A stretch of 33,455 nucleotides of DNA from assembly GCA_027019785.1 (NCBI GenBank), contig JALUWF010000351.1, positions 1 to 33,455 on the forward strand, given 5' to 3'. Below are positions 1 through 8,938 of this stretch, piece after piece (position 1 is the first letter of the stretch; each line of letters opens with the position of its first letter). Under the pieces are notes generated by a model, which ran no database searches, was not told the DNA's origin, and saw only the letters and a program-made list of their open reading frames with translations. The stretch comes from Mariprofundus sp. Lineage in GTDB: Bacteria > Pseudomonadota > Zetaproteobacteria > Mariprofundales > Mariprofundaceae. The position numbers and the translations under genes were made by a program.

Positions 1-808
<808 letters not shown>

Positions 809-864
809 AAATTAGCAGACCTCTTTCTCTAATCAATCACTTGCGATGCAATGCGTTAATTTTC

Positions 865-906
865 GCACCCATTCATGGGTGCTCTGATGACTTTTTTCGA
901 AGTCAT
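865..906. other. Two adjacent small hairpins between the hydrolase gene and accD
   Basis: A 7 bp perfect stem with a TTCA loop (GCACCCA/TGGGTGC, 865-882) is followed by an AT-rich 7 bp stem (ATGACTT/AAGTCAT, 887-906) that touches the stop codon of the hydrolase gene. Neither is followed by a clear U-run on the minus strand, so a Rho-independent terminator is doubtful. They may modulate read-through into accD or RNA decay. Confidence 0.3.
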
Positions 907-1700
907 TAAATCAGTAATTCATCCACCTGCGTCAGCATGCGCAGATGCGGTACATCCAGCGCCTCGACTTCGGCAGCCATAATGTTCAGCGATTCTGGCT
1001 TCATATGGTACAGATAAACCGGCATACTACCAAGTTGTTCCAGTTTTTTCAGATCCTTCATCATGCCATTCGGCGTCAGGTGGCCGCTGATATCGGCCAG
1101 ATGCTGATAGGCATTAGGAAATGAACAGTCCATGATGATCGCTTTCAGATTGGGCTGGGCATTGGCGATTTGCCAGATGCGATCAGTATTGCCTGTATCG
1201 GCAGTATAAATCACCTGCTTGCCACCCCTGTCGAGCAAAAATCCCGTGCAGGGAACCGGATGATTGACACGAATCGCCGTGATGCGCACGCCGTCAATGT
1301 CGAAAGGGCTTTCCGGCTCAATATCGGTGAGCCGCAGAATGGCATCCTCCCGATTTGGAATTTGGGTAAAATCCGGCCAGATCAGATCATTGAAAAAATG
1401 CTGTTTCAGCACCCGGTTATTTTCTGCCAGGCTATGAACCGTGATGGTTCTGTTATCGCTACTGCCGGCGCTGTCACCCAGGCGTTTGAGGGAACGGTTG
1501 TCGGCCAGAAAAGCGATATCCTTGATATGATCGAGATGGGTATGCGACAGGCAGATATGGCGGATGCCGTGCTGCTCCTCCAGCGACAGCGCATGGGTCG
1601 GCGCGCCGGCATCGAGCAGAATCGAATCATTGACCAGCAGCGAGGTCAGCCGGAAGCCCAGCAGTTGGCCACCGTAACAGCCGAGTACCTTGATTCTCAA
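906..1700 (-). CDS. Metallo-beta-lactamase-fold hydrolase, class II cyclic-nucleotide phosphodiesterase-like
   Basis: This 264-residue protein has the metal-binding motif HTHLDH (near residues 53-58), an N-terminal strand IKVLGCYGGQLLGFRLTS typical of the fold, and later metal-ligand candidates in YTADTG and in DCSFPN. The spacing and the S-H-T-H-L-D-H form resemble class II 3',5'-cAMP phosphodiesterases and related MBL hydrolases. The true substrate cannot be read from sequence. The start is TTG at 1700, which overlaps the trpA stop as TTGA and implies translational coupling. I see no good ATG alternative. No signal peptide is visible, so it is probably cytoplasmic. Its position between trpA and accD is unusual, because these two are normally adjacent. 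Family confidence is high and function confidence is low. Confidence 0.85.
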   Translation of the reverse strand: MRIKVLGCYGGQLLGFRLTSLLVNDSILLDAGAPTHALSLEEQHGIRHICLSHTHLDHIKDIAFLADNRSLKRLGDSAGSSDNRTITVHSLAENNRVLKQHFFNDLIWPDFTQIPNREDAILRLTDIEPESPFDIDGVRITAIRVNHPVPCTGFLLDRGGKQVIYTADTGNTDRIWQIANAQPNLKAIIMDCSFPNAYQHLADISGHLTPNGMMKDLKKLEQLGSMPVYLYHMKPESLNIMAAEVEALDVPHLRMLTQVDELLI

Positions 1701-2533
1701 CTGGCAGTACCTGCGGTGGCAGTCTGGACAGCCCGGCGCATGTGGTTGGCAGACGCTGTGATGGCAGCCAGAGTTTCATCACTACTGCCGCTGTCGGCAA
1801 TGCGGGCAACAAAATGGCTGCCGACCACCACGCCATCGGCAAACCGCGCCACCTGCGCTGCCTGTGCGGGCGTCTTCACGCCGAAGCCGACACATACAGG
1901 CATCTGATTGCCTGCTGCTGCGCTGATCGCCTGAATGTGCGCCACCTTTTGCTGAATCAGACGGACATCGCCCATGTCGGCACCGGTAATGCCGGTGAGC
2001 GACACATAATAGATAAAACCGCTGCCGCTATCGCAGGCCAGCCGAATCCGTTCATCGGTGGATGTCGGCGATAGCAACAGAATACGATCCAGCTCGTGTA
2101 CCTTGAACGCTGCATCGCAGATATGCCCCTCTTCGGGTGGAATATCGACAATCAGGACGGCATCGGCGCCGGCAGCGCTGGCTTTTTCCGCAAAGATATC
2201 GAAGCCCATGGCATACGGCACATTGGCATAGCCCATCAGCACAATGCCGAGATCGGGATATGCATCGCGCACGGTTCGGGTCAGAGCAAATACGTCATTG
2301 ATATGCGTGCCGGCCGCCAGCGCCCGTTCGCTGGCTGCCTGAATCACCGGGCCATCTGCCATCGGATCGGAAAATGGCATGCCAATTTCCAGAATGTCGG
2401 ACTTGTCGGCCAGCGCCAGCAGCAATGCGCGGCTGGTCGCCACATCGGGATCGCCGGCAGTCAGATAGCCGACAAGCGCAGCGCGACTGTCGGCTTTGCA
2501 GCGTGCAAACAGATCAGTAAGTCGCCTGCTCAT
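1697..2533 (-). CDS. trpA: Tryptophan synthase alpha subunit
   Basis: TrpA cleaves indole-3-glycerol phosphate to indole and glyceraldehyde-3-phosphate and channels indole to TrpB. The 278-residue product has the catalytic region [15 protein letters not shown] (Glu near residue 49, Asp near 60), the [11 protein letters not shown] loop and the phosphate-binding GFGVKTPAQ and GVVVGS segments. Length matches the family (about 265-280). Its ATG overlaps the trpB stop by 4 bases (ATGA), and its own stop overlaps the next gene by 3 bases, so trpB-trpA-hydrolase are probably co-translated. Confidence 0.97.
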   Translation of the reverse strand: MSRRLTDLFARCKADSRAALVGYLTAGDPDVATSRALLLALADKSDILEIGMPFSDPMADGPVIQAASERALAAGTHINDVFALTRTVRDAYPDLGIVLMGYANVPYAMGFDIFAEKASAAGADAVLIVDIPPEEGHICDAAFKVHELDRILLLSPTSTDERIRLACDSGSGFIYYVSLTGITGADMGDVRLIQQKVAHIQAISAAAGNQMPVCVGFGVKTPAQAAQVARFADGVVVGSHFVARIADSGSSDETLAAITASANHMRRAVQTATAGTAS

Positions 2534-3783
2534 GATGCATCCTCCAGCCAGCCCAGGTGTCTGAAGACTGTATCCATATCCTTATCGCCGCGACCGGAGA
2601 GGTTAATAATCACGATCTGATCCTGTCGCATGGATTGGGCAATACGAGCGCCAGCTGCCAGCGCATGGCTGGATTCCAGCGCCGGGATAATGCCTTCGCT
2701 GCGGGTCAGCAGTTGCAGCGCCGCCATCGCCTCTTCGTCGGTCGCTGCATCCAGTTGCAGACGCCCCTCTTCCAGCATAAATGCCAGTTCCGGGCCGACG
2801 CCGGGATAATCCAGTCCGGCGGAAATGCTGTGCGTGCGCTGCACCTGACCTTCGTCATCTTCCAGCAGATAGGTGAGATTGCCATGCAGGATGCCTGCTT
2901 TTCCGGCCGCCAGCGAAGCAGCGTGTTTGCCAGTTTTTAGCCCGTAGCCGGCAGCTTCCACGGCCACCAGTTTCACCGCTGCATCATCGCGGAACGGATG
3001 CAACAGTCCCATGGCATTGGAGCCGCCGCCGACACAGGCCACCGCCACATCGGGGAGCCGACCGGCCTGTTTGAGAATCTGCGCCCGCGCTTCCTGACCA
3101 ATGACAGTATGAAACTGACGCACCAGCAGCGGGTAGGGGTGTGGGCCTGCGGCGGTGCCAAAAATATAAAAGGTGTCTTCGCAGGTTGCCACCCAGTTGC
3201 GTAGCGCCTCATTGACCGCATCTTTCAATGTTGCCGTGCCGGAATCGACAGGAATGACTTTGGCGCCGAGCAATCGCATTCTCAACACATTGGGCATCTG
3301 CCGGGCCATATCTTCACGACCCATATAAATATCGCATTTCATGCCAAACATGGCGGCGACTGTAGCCGTAGCGACACCATGCTGGCCTGCCCCGGTTTCA
3401 GCAATGACACGTTTTTTTTCCATGCGTCGGGCCAGCAGCCCCTGACCGATGGTGTTATTGATTTTATGGGCGCCGGTGTGGGTCAAATCTTCGCGTTTAA
3501 GATAAATTTGTGCGCCGCCGTTTTGATTGGACAAGCGTTCAGCATGATACAGCGGCGTGGCACGTCCGACATAATGCTCCAGCAAGTCCAGACGTTCGGC
3601 ATGAAATGCATCATCAGCCCACGCTTCAAAAAAGGCGGCTTCGATCTCCTTGAGCGGCTGCATGAGCGTTTCGGCTGCAAAACGACCGCCGAAGCGACCA
3701 AAATGGCCGCCGGCATCGGGCGCATGGGTTATTTCCAGATCGTACATGGAAGCAAAATCACTTCCCGGGCGTGATGAACTCAC
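2530..3783 (-). CDS. trpB: Tryptophan synthase beta subunit
   Basis: TrpB is the PLP enzyme that condenses indole with serine to tryptophan. The sequence shows [15 protein letters not shown] near the N-terminus, the PLP lysine in [15 protein letters not shown], the PLP phosphate cup GGGSNAMG, and a C-terminal [15 protein letters not shown] chose GTG at 3783 because AAGGAG sits 6 bases upstream and because this begins 14 bases after the trpF stop. It gives 417 residues, close to the usual 400. A longer in-frame reading to 3897 would overlap trpF by 100 bp and is unlikely. An internal ATG (MYDLEITH) is the other possible start. Confidence 0.97.
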   Translation of the reverse strand: MSSSRPGSDFASMYDLEITHAPDAGGHFGRFGGRFAAETLMQPLKEIEAAFFEAWADDAFHAERLDLLEHYVGRATPLYHAERLSNQNGGAQIYLKREDLTHTGAHKINNTIGQGLLARRMEKKRVIAETGAGQHGVATATVAAMFGMKCDIYMGREDMARQMPNVLRMRLLGAKVIPVDSGTATLKDAVNEALRNWVATCEDTFYIFGTAAGPHPYPLLVRQFHTVIGQEARAQILKQAGRLPDVAVACVGGGSNAMGLLHPFRDDAAVKLVAVEAAGYGLKTGKHAASLAAGKAGILHGNLTYLLEDDEGQVQRTHSISAGLDYPGVGPELAFMLEEGRLQLDAATDEEAMAALQLLTRSEGIIPALESSHALAAGARIAQSMRQDQIVIINLSGRGDKDMDTVFRHLGWLEDAS

Positions 3784-3797
3784 AGAGGGCTCCTTGT

Positions 3798-4433
3798 TCA
3801 GCAAAGATTCACGGCGTTGACAAAGGCACGCATTTTTTCGGCATCCTTGATGCCCGGCGACTGCTCCACGCCGGAGGAGACATCCAGCGCAAACCACTGG
3901 CGCAGCGCCACCGCCCTGGCCACACTGTCGACCGTAAGACCGCCAGCCAGCGACAGCGGATAATCATGCCTGAAATTTTTGAGCAGCGACCAGTCGAATG
4001 CCTTGCCGGCGCCGCCATAAATACCGCCCGGTGGCTTGGCGTCGAGCAGGATCGGACAGTTAAATGATGCAGCGTATTTCAGATCGTCCGCACAGGAGAC
4101 ATGAATCGCTTTTAGCACCCGTCGCCGCTGCGCTTCACAGAATTCGGGTGTTTCATCGCCATGCAACTGCACCACGCCGAGCGGCACGGTCTGCAGCACC
4201 TGTGCGATAAAATCCTGCGATGGATTGACGAACAGGCCGACAGCGGAAACGAACGGCGGCAGTTGGCGAATAATCGCGGCAGCCTTGGTCGGCTCGATAT
4301 AACGCGGCGATTTGTCATAAAAGACAAAACCGACCGCATCCACGCCCAGCCCGGATGCAGTCAAAGCATCCTCCAGCCGTGTGATCCCACAGACCTTGAT
4401 ACGCGTTCGCGCGCCATATTGTTGTGCTGTCAT
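3798..4433 (-). CDS. trpF: Phosphoribosylanthranilate isomerase
   Basis: TrpF converts phosphoribosylanthranilate to CdRP by an Amadori rearrangement in tryptophan synthesis. The 211-residue TIM-barrel protein has the catalytic cysteine in KVCGITR (near residue 15), [20 protein letters not shown], a catalytic Asp in LLDAKPPGG, and the phosphate-binding ends SLAGGL and DVSSGVE. It is the first gene of the trp run on this strand. Any promoter must lie in 4434-4690, where I see no convincing -35/-10 pair, leader peptide or run of Trp codons. Regulation by attenuation is therefore not supported. Confidence 0.96.
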   Translation of the reverse strand: MTAQQYGARTRIKVCGITRLEDALTASGLGVDAVGFVFYDKSPRYIEPTKAAAIIRQLPPFVSAVGLFVNPSQDFIAQVLQTVPLGVVQLHGDETPEFCEAQRRRVLKAIHVSCADDLKYAASFNCPILLDAKPPGGIYGGAGKAFDWSLLKNFRHDYPLSLAGGLTVDSVARAVALRQWFALDVSSGVEQSPGIKDAEKMRAFVNAVNLC

Positions 4434-4512
4434 GGCTGAACTCTAGCTTGCCCGCCCCTTTACATACAACTATTGCACCTTGCGAAAAATATTACAGAGA
4501 AAGTCAAAGGCA

Positions 4513-4547
4513 GGAACCACCGATGAACGCGGATAAACGCAGATAAA
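4513..4547. repeat. Intergenic repeat, GAACCGCGAATAAACGC-type family, single copy
   Basis: The stretch reads as repeated units of the form (g/c)GATGAACGC, GGATAAACGC and AGATAAA. It matches the same family seen at 6424-6460 and at 11703-11888. It is not inverted here. It sits in the gap between the trp and pst genes and does not code. Confidence 0.55.
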
Positions 4548-4693
4548 AAAATTAAAGACAAACTGCCATCTGGTCTCTGTTTTTTTGTTGCATCAATGCG
4601 CGATAGCTCAAAAAAAGTAGGCAAGGTTGGTGAAAAGATTTTGACTCATTTTTTGGGCCACAGCATACGCATAATTACATATCACCATGCATA

Positions 4694-5512
4694 TCAGCCG
4701 CAGTCGCAGACCGACCAGCGCAGGAATTCTCGGCTTTCAATGCGTTCGGGCCGGGTAAAGAAATCGTCGCTATCGCCCGATTCAATCAGGCGACCATCAC
4801 ACATGAAAATAATCTGACCGCCTAATCGTTTGGCCTGCTCGATATCGTGAGTGACGCACAGCACAGGCATCTGCTCTGCCATCTGGCGCAGGGATGTTTC
4901 GATACACTGCTTGGAGCGGGGGTCCAGTGATGCGGTGGGTTCATCGAGCAACAGCATGGCCGGCTCTAATGCCAGTGCGCGGGCAATACATAAGCGTTGC
5001 TGCTGGCCGACAGACAGAGTGGATGCAGCTTCGCTCAGGCGACCTTTGACTTCATCCCACAGGGCGGCTTGCCGTAATACCTGTTCGATGCGCTCACCCG
5101 AAACCTGCTTGCGGGCTTTTTTACCCAGTCCGAAAACTACATTCTGAGCAATTGAGCATGGAAACAATGCCGGCTTCTGGGCAATCAGACCAACCGTGCG
5201 ACGTAAGGCATCTTCGCCTCCCGTCCATGCGCGCACATCCTGACCCATGATGCGCAAATCGCCCTGCCATGATTGATGCAATAAATTAAGGCAGCGTAGC
5301 AGCGTGCTTTTGCCCGCGCCGGACGGGCCGATCAGGATGCTGATACCACGATCCGGCAGAGAAAATGAGATATCGCGCAGAATGGGTGCATCGCCGAGTT
5401 CAAGACTCAAACCCGATACTTTCAGTCCAGGCTCTCTCTCTGGCTTGATTGCCGGTTGCGGCACCGTTGATCTCATATCCGGCGGGCTAGCTGCTTTTTT
5501 CTGTGTGTTCAT
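4694..5512 (-). CDS. pstB: Phosphate ABC transporter ATP-binding protein
   Basis: This is the ATPase that drives phosphate import through PstCA at the inner membrane. The 272-residue protein has Walker A GPSGAGKST (residues 63-71), Q-loop AQKPALFPCSI, signature LSVGQQQRLCIARALA, Walker B MLLLDEPTASLD and the H-loop histidine in CVTHD. The signature has Val where most PstB proteins have Gly (LSGGQ). It also carries an N-terminal extension of about 28 residues ahead of the domain. The ATG overlaps the pstA stop by one base (TGATG). The phosphate assignment rests mainly on the neighbouring pstS, pstC and pstA. No phoU follows. Confidence 0.9.
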   Translation of the reverse strand: MNTQKKAASPPDMRSTVPQPAIKPEREPGLKVSGLSLELGDAPILRDISFSLPDRGISILIGPSGAGKSTLLRCLNLLHQSWQGDLRIMGQDVRAWTGGEDALRRTVGLIAQKPALFPCSIAQNVVFGLGKKARKQVSGERIEQVLRQAALWDEVKGRLSEAASTLSVGQQQRLCIARALALEPAMLLLDEPTASLDPRSKQCIETSLRQMAEQMPVLCVTHDIEQAKRLGGQIIFMCDGRLIESGDSDDFFTRPERIESREFLRWSVCDCG

Positions 5513-6342
5513 CAGTGCATCCTTACCTTTCTCAAAGCTGAGGCGCTAAAACTGAGCGCAGTCACCAGAGCAACCAGTATCACAGCCGATGCCCAGGCAA
5601 TATCGACAGACTGGGCATTGGCGCCTTCCTGCGCCAGATAAAAAATATGCGTTTGCAAACTGGTGACCGGTGAAAACAGCGAATCAGGCCATGCCACGCC
5701 GGAAAATACGGTGGCCGTAAACAGAATGGGGGCGGTTTCCGACAAGGCGCGCGCCATACCCAGCAGTAATCCGGTTATCAGCGCCGGCCATGCAGCGGGC
5801 AGCCAGACGCGCCGGATCAGTTGACCGTGACTTAAACCCAGTGCGCGGGCGGCTTCGGTTTTTTCGCTCGGAATACGCGCAATGGCATTGACGCTGTTTA
5901 GTAGCAACATGGGCAGGATAATCACCGCCAGAATTACCATGCCGGTGAGCAGGCTAATCCCCCAGTGCAGCAGATGCACCAGCACAATCAGGCCGCAGAG
6001 TCCATACACTATCGGAGGAATACCGACCAGCAGATGCATCATGCCCAGCAAACCCTGTCGTTGTCGCGCACTGGCCGTCAGTGCATAAAACAGCGTGCCG
6101 CCCAGCGCTACCGGCGCAGCCAGCAGGCACGCGCCCAGCATCAACAGCAGGGAACCGGCAATTTGCGGCCACAGTGTCGTGACGCTACCGAATGCATCCG
6201 CCGCCTCGCTACTGCCAAAGAGCATGGCCCAATCCAGCGCCGGAACACCTTTGAACAGGATGTATAACAGGCAAGCAGCGGGCAGCAGCAGCGCCGGCAG
6301 CGCCAGTATAATGACGAATGTTTTGGCGCGGCGTTCGTTCAA
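5512..6342 (-). CDS. pstA: Phosphate ABC transporter permease
   Basis: PstA forms the inner-membrane channel with PstC. It is hydrophobic, with an N-terminal membrane segment (VIILALPALLLPAACLLYIL) and several more. It has the permease EAA-type loop EKTEAARALGLSHGQLIRR followed by VWLPAAWPALITG, and a GMARALSETAPILFTA segment typical of PstA. I chose TTG at 6342 because GGGAG sits about 7 bases upstream and the product then begins NERRAKTF right before the first membrane helix (276 residues). A longer in-frame reading to 6414 adds 24 residues that look like translated repeat or leader sequence. It lies 444 bp downstream of pstC, an unusually wide gap for this operon. Confidence 0.92.
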   Translation of the reverse strand: MNERRAKTFVIILALPALLLPAACLLYILFKGVPALDWAMLFGSSEAADAFGSVTTLWPQIAGSLLLMLGACLLAAPVALGGTLFYALTASARQRQGLLGMMHLLVGIPPIVYGLCGLIVLVHLLHWGISLLTGMVILAVIILPMLLLNSVNAIARIPSEKTEAARALGLSHGQLIRRVWLPAAWPALITGLLLGMARALSETAPILFTATVFSGVAWPDSLFSPVTSLQTHIFYLAQEGANAQSVDIAWASAVILVALVTALSFSASALRKVRMH

Positions 6343-6423
6343 GTTTTTTCTCCCAATCTCATTCAAATGCTCTCTCAATGTTCCAAATTCAGCATACCCG
6401 GAACCAAACTGCAAAGTCTAAAA

Positions 6424-6460
6424 ACCCCAGCCACGAATGAACACGAATGAACACTGATTT
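6424..6460. repeat. Intergenic repeat, degenerate GAACCGCGAATAAACGC-type copy
   Basis: Units CACGAATGA and ACACGAATGA are followed by ACACTGATTTTAAAACC. It is a degenerate member of the family also found at 4513-4547 and 11703-11888. It is the first of three repeats packed into the pstC-pstA gap. Confidence 0.45.
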
Positions 6461-6525
6461 TAAAACCTTCAAATCGCCTTCTACATTTTGTACAAAGTAT
6501 TTTTCGTAAGAGACTAATCTGTTTT

Positions 6526-6605
6526 GCCTCCTCTGCGTGCTTTGCGGCTCTGCGAGATCAATGCTTTTCAACCTTGCCTCTCGCCAAGACGCCAAGAGCG
6601 CCAGG
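6526..6605. repeat. Intergenic repeat with CTTTGCGGCTCTGCGAGAT core, copy A
   Basis: This stretch shares roughly 45 bases with 23144-23190 with only a handful of mismatches: CTTTGCGGCTCTGCGAGAT, then TGCTTTTCAACC, then TGCCTCTCGC. It is also imperfectly inverted, with the GCGAGA arm at its middle and a TCTCGCCAAGACGCCAAG arm further on. It lies between pstC and pstA and has no coding role I can support. Confidence 0.6.
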
Positions 6606-6642
6606 AAAACCCGACCCGGCATAGCCGGAACAAACAGGAAAA

Positions 6643-6745
6643 CCTTGAACCACAGAGTACACAGAGAGCACAGAGGAGGTCAAAATCTTTATGTTTTGGT
6701 TTTCTCTGCTTTTCCTCTGTGTTCTCTGTGTACTCTGTGGTGAGA
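6643..6745. repeat. Long hairpin of CACAGAG repeats (28 bp arms)
   Basis: The left arm (6650-6677) and the right arm (6713-6740) are inverted copies of 28 bases with a single mismatch, built from CACAGAG and ACACAGAG units. The loop is 35 bases. Solo copies of one arm occur at 20424-20455 and, shortened, at 8584-8598. In pst mRNA the element would form a strong stem-loop between pstC and pstA. Confidence 0.75.
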
Positions 6746-6786
6746 ATCTTTTGATTTTATGATTTTTATTTCTTGTACATTTTGCA

Positions 6787-7638
6787 TTAGGTTTCACGGA
6801 TATTATCTTCTGTGCGCAGGTGGGCCAGCAGGCTGATGGTGATGGTCACAGATGCCAGCAGCAGGCCGCAGGCCATCAGGGCTGAAAAATGCATCGAACC
6901 GAAGGCTGACTCGCCGATTTCCCGGCCAATGCGCGAGGTCAGCGTCTGCGCCGGTGACAGCAGATTATAAAACGGTTCGGGAATGTGATCCATGGAGCCG
7001 ACCACCAGCATCACCGCCATGGTTTCGCCCAGCGCGCGTCCCAGTGCCAGCAAAATACCGGAACGGATGCCCGGCCATGCCTGTGGCAATAACACGCGCC
7101 ACAGGCGTTCGCTCCACCCCATGCCGAGGCTGGCGGCAGCATCGCGTTGTCCGGCACTGACTTCGGACAATGCATCCTGCGCCATCACCATAATCGTCGG
7201 CAGCACCATCACCGATAATAACAGACCGGCGGCCAGCAGATTGTGGCCGGTCAGCAGGTGTAGACTCGATTGCAAAAAGGGTAATAGAATCCACAAGCCC
7301 AGCAATCCGTACACCACCGATGGGATACCGGCCAGCAGTTCCATGCCGCTACGACTTAAGCTGCGCCACGGCCTGGAAAGGATTTCGGTGCTCATCACGG
7401 CCGCAGCTATACCTGTCGGGATAGCGATGGCCAGTGCAATCAGCGCCGCCCAGAAGCTGCCGATGATGGCGGCAGCCAGGCCGAATAGCGATTCATAGGG
7501 ATACCAGTCGCCGGAGAAAAACGAGCCCAAACCATACTGCTGCCAGTACGGCCACGATTGCTGCACCAGAAAACCCAGCAGCAGAATCACGACGACCAGG
7601 CTGATCCATGCCGAGGCTCGCATCCACAGGTTCAACAT
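6787..7638 (-). CDS. pstC: Phosphate ABC transporter permease
   Basis: PstC is the second channel subunit of the phosphate importer. The 283-residue protein has about six membrane helices, starting with ISLVVVILLLGFLVQQ. The periplasmic segment YGLGSFFSGDWYP is typical of PstC. The EAA-type loop DAAASLGMGWSERLWRVLLP is followed by GRALGETMAVMLVVG. The ATG at 7638 starts 113 bp after pstS. The ribosome-binding site is weak (TTTGAG), which would fit lower expression than PstS. The stop is followed by the repeat-filled gap before pstA. Confidence 0.93.
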   Translation of the reverse strand: MLNLWMRASAWISLVVVILLLGFLVQQSWPYWQQYGLGSFFSGDWYPYESLFGLAAAIIGSFWAALIALAIAIPTGIAAAVMSTEILSRPWRSLSRSGMELLAGIPSVVYGLLGLWILLPFLQSSLHLLTGHNLLAAGLLLSVMVLPTIMVMAQDALSEVSAGQRDAAASLGMGWSERLWRVLLPQAWPGIRSGILLALGRALGETMAVMLVVGSMDHIPEPFYNLLSPAQTLTSRIGREIGESAFGSMHFSALMACGLLLASVTITISLLAHLRTEDNIRET

Positions 7639-7658
7639 CTCAAACTCGACAGAAGTTC

Positions 7659-7745
7659 GTCAATCCCGCGTAGGCGGGAATCCATGTTTGTTGTTTTTTG
7701 CAGGGCAGATTTCCAACGGCGCGGGCATGACAAAAAACAAACATG
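7659..7745 (-). other. Intercistronic stem-loops between pstS and pstC
   Basis: Two structures lie in the 113 bp gap. One is a short CCCGC/GCGGG hairpin at about 7664-7678, part of the widespread GATTCCCGCCTACGCGGG repeat type. The other is an inverted pair, CATGTTTGTT at 7683 onward against AACAAACATG ending at 7745, with T-rich and A-rich flanks. On the minus strand this follows the pstS stop directly. In many binding-protein operons such structures protect the upstream message or partly terminate transcription, giving more binding protein than permease. That role is inferred here. Confidence 0.5.
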
Positions 7746-7751
7746 CTATGA

Positions 7752-8582
7752 TCAGCGTACGGACAGATAACCGGATTTTCTGACAATGGCTTGCCCCTGT
7801 TTCGAGAGCAGGAAATCGGCGAAGTCGCGCGCCTCGGCAGATGCGTTTTTGGGTAACAATACATGCAGGCTGCGACTGATCGGATAACTGCCGTCGCGCA
7901 CATGCTCAATATCCGGTAGCACCGCCTTGTCTCCCTCGCCGACGGCAAGGCCGCGCACGGCGTCATTTAGCCATGCATTGGATAACATGCCGATGGCCTG
8001 ATCGCTGTGCGCCACCAGCGCCTGTTCCTCGTTATTGGAGCCGGAAATCACCGAAGCGCCGGCTGCGCGAGCATGCGCATCGCCGAGAACCGCTTCTGCG
8101 AACACATGACGTGTGCCACGGCTGGCCTCCTTGTCGATCACAAAAATCTGCGCATCGGGGCCGCCAAGCGTTCTCCAGTTTTTAATCTTTCCACGATAGA
8201 TATCGGCGATCTGTTTAAGCGAGAGTTGATGCACGCCGCCGACATACACGGCTTTGGAGACGACCACGGCCACCGCATCTTTGGCGATGGTCAGCACATC
8301 CACCTTGCCTCCCAGTCTGGCGGCTTCCCCGGCATCAATGTCGCGCGAAGCCATGCCGATGTCGGCTGTATGCTGAATCATCGAAGCGATGCCGACGCCC
8401 GAGCCGCCGCCGGATACAGTGATGGTGACATTCGGATGCAGCCGGTGATACACATTCGCTGCTGTCGAAACCACCGGCAATACGGTGGTGGAGCCTGCTG
8501 CATGCAGGGTGATGGCGGATGCCATTTGAGCCTGAGCGCCAAACAGTATGATGGCCAAAATAAAATATGCGATGCCTTTCAT
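7752..8582 (-). CDS. pstS: Phosphate-binding periplasmic protein
   Basis: PstS captures phosphate in the periplasm and delivers it to PstCA. The 276-residue protein starts with a signal peptide (MKGIAYFILAIILFGAQA, probable cleavage after QMASA). It has the phosphate-contact segments AAGSTTVLP, SGGGSGVG, ASRDI and EASRGTRHVF. It belongs to the short PstS type rather than the 340-residue enterobacterial type. The GAGGA ribosome-binding site lies inside a CACAGAGGACACAG repeat fragment immediately before the ATG. I see no clear Pho box upstream, so phosphate control is expected from the family but not shown. Confidence 0.93.
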   Translation of the reverse strand: MKGIAYFILAIILFGAQAQMASAITLHAAGSTTVLPVVSTAANVYHRLHPNVTITVSGGGSGVGIASMIQHTADIGMASRDIDAGEAARLGGKVDVLTIAKDAVAVVVSKAVYVGGVHQLSLKQIADIYRGKIKNWRTLGGPDAQIFVIDKEASRGTRHVFAEAVLGDAHARAAGASVISGSNNEEQALVAHSDQAIGMLSNAWLNDAVRGLAVGEGDKAVLPDIEHVRDGSYPISRSLHVLLPKNASAEARDFADFLLSKQGQAIVRKSGYLSVR

Positions 8583-8583
8583 T

Positions 8584-8598
8584 CTGTGTCCTCTGTGG
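8584..8598 (-). repeat. CACAGAG repeat fragment supplying the pstS ribosome-binding site
   Basis: On the minus strand CCACAGAGGACACAG ends one base before the pstS ATG. It matches part of the 28-base arm at 6650-6677. The GAGGA inside it is at the correct spacing to act as the Shine-Dalgarno sequence for pstS. Confidence 0.5.
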
Positions 8599-8678
8599 TA
8601 AATAGTTTTTTTACGGTTTCACTAAAAAGTGTTTAACGTGGACGATACTCAGCGGTGGTCTGCATTGCACGACATTAC

Positions 8679-8855
8679 TTACATCTGCACCAGCTGCCAG
8701 ACGCCTTTCAGTAATGGATGAGGCTGATCAAACGACAGGTTCCCGGCACGGGCCATCAACGCTTGCATGCGCGTTGGCATATCCTCTTTCCACATGGACT
8801 TGCCGGCTCTGCTTGCAGTAGGTTCACCGGCTGGAAAGGTGACTCCTCTGGACAA
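8679..8855 (-). CDS. Possible small protein or gene remnant (58 codons, unknown)
   Basis: The gap between the divergent pstS and pckA holds an open frame on the minus strand, ending KEDMPTRMQALMARAGNL then SFDQPHPLLKGVWQLVQM. The composition looks protein-like, but there is no good start. TTG at 8855 has no upstream ribosome-binding site, and the first ATG (8795) would leave 38 residues. I do not recognise a family. It could be a minor gene, the tail of a decayed gene, or chance. The rest of 8583-8938 shows no convincing promoter, although a TATAAC sits at 8889-8894 and a CAGCGC/GCGCTG inverted pair at 8881-8912. Confidence 0.28.
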   Translation of the reverse strand: MSRGVTFPAGEPTASRAGKSMWKEDMPTRMQALMARAGNLSFDQPHPLLKGVWQLVQM

Positions 8856-8938
8856 AAGAGAGAGAAAATTGGGAGTTAATCAGCGCAGTATAACGGATAG
8901 ATAGAAGCGCTGCGTGAAACCATAAGAGGACGAATACG

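Noticed and set aside
3784-3897. N-terminal extension of trpB to 3897
   Set aside because: It overlaps trpF by 100 bases, and a GTG start with AAGGAG lies at 3783, giving the normal length.
4434-4690. trp attenuator or leader peptide upstream of trpF
   Set aside because: I found no short Trp-rich reading frame or alternative hairpins, only a repeat copy.
6424-6790. Short open frames across the pstC-pstA gap
   Set aside because: They translate repeat sequence (SVYSVV-type peptides) on both strands and have no start signals.
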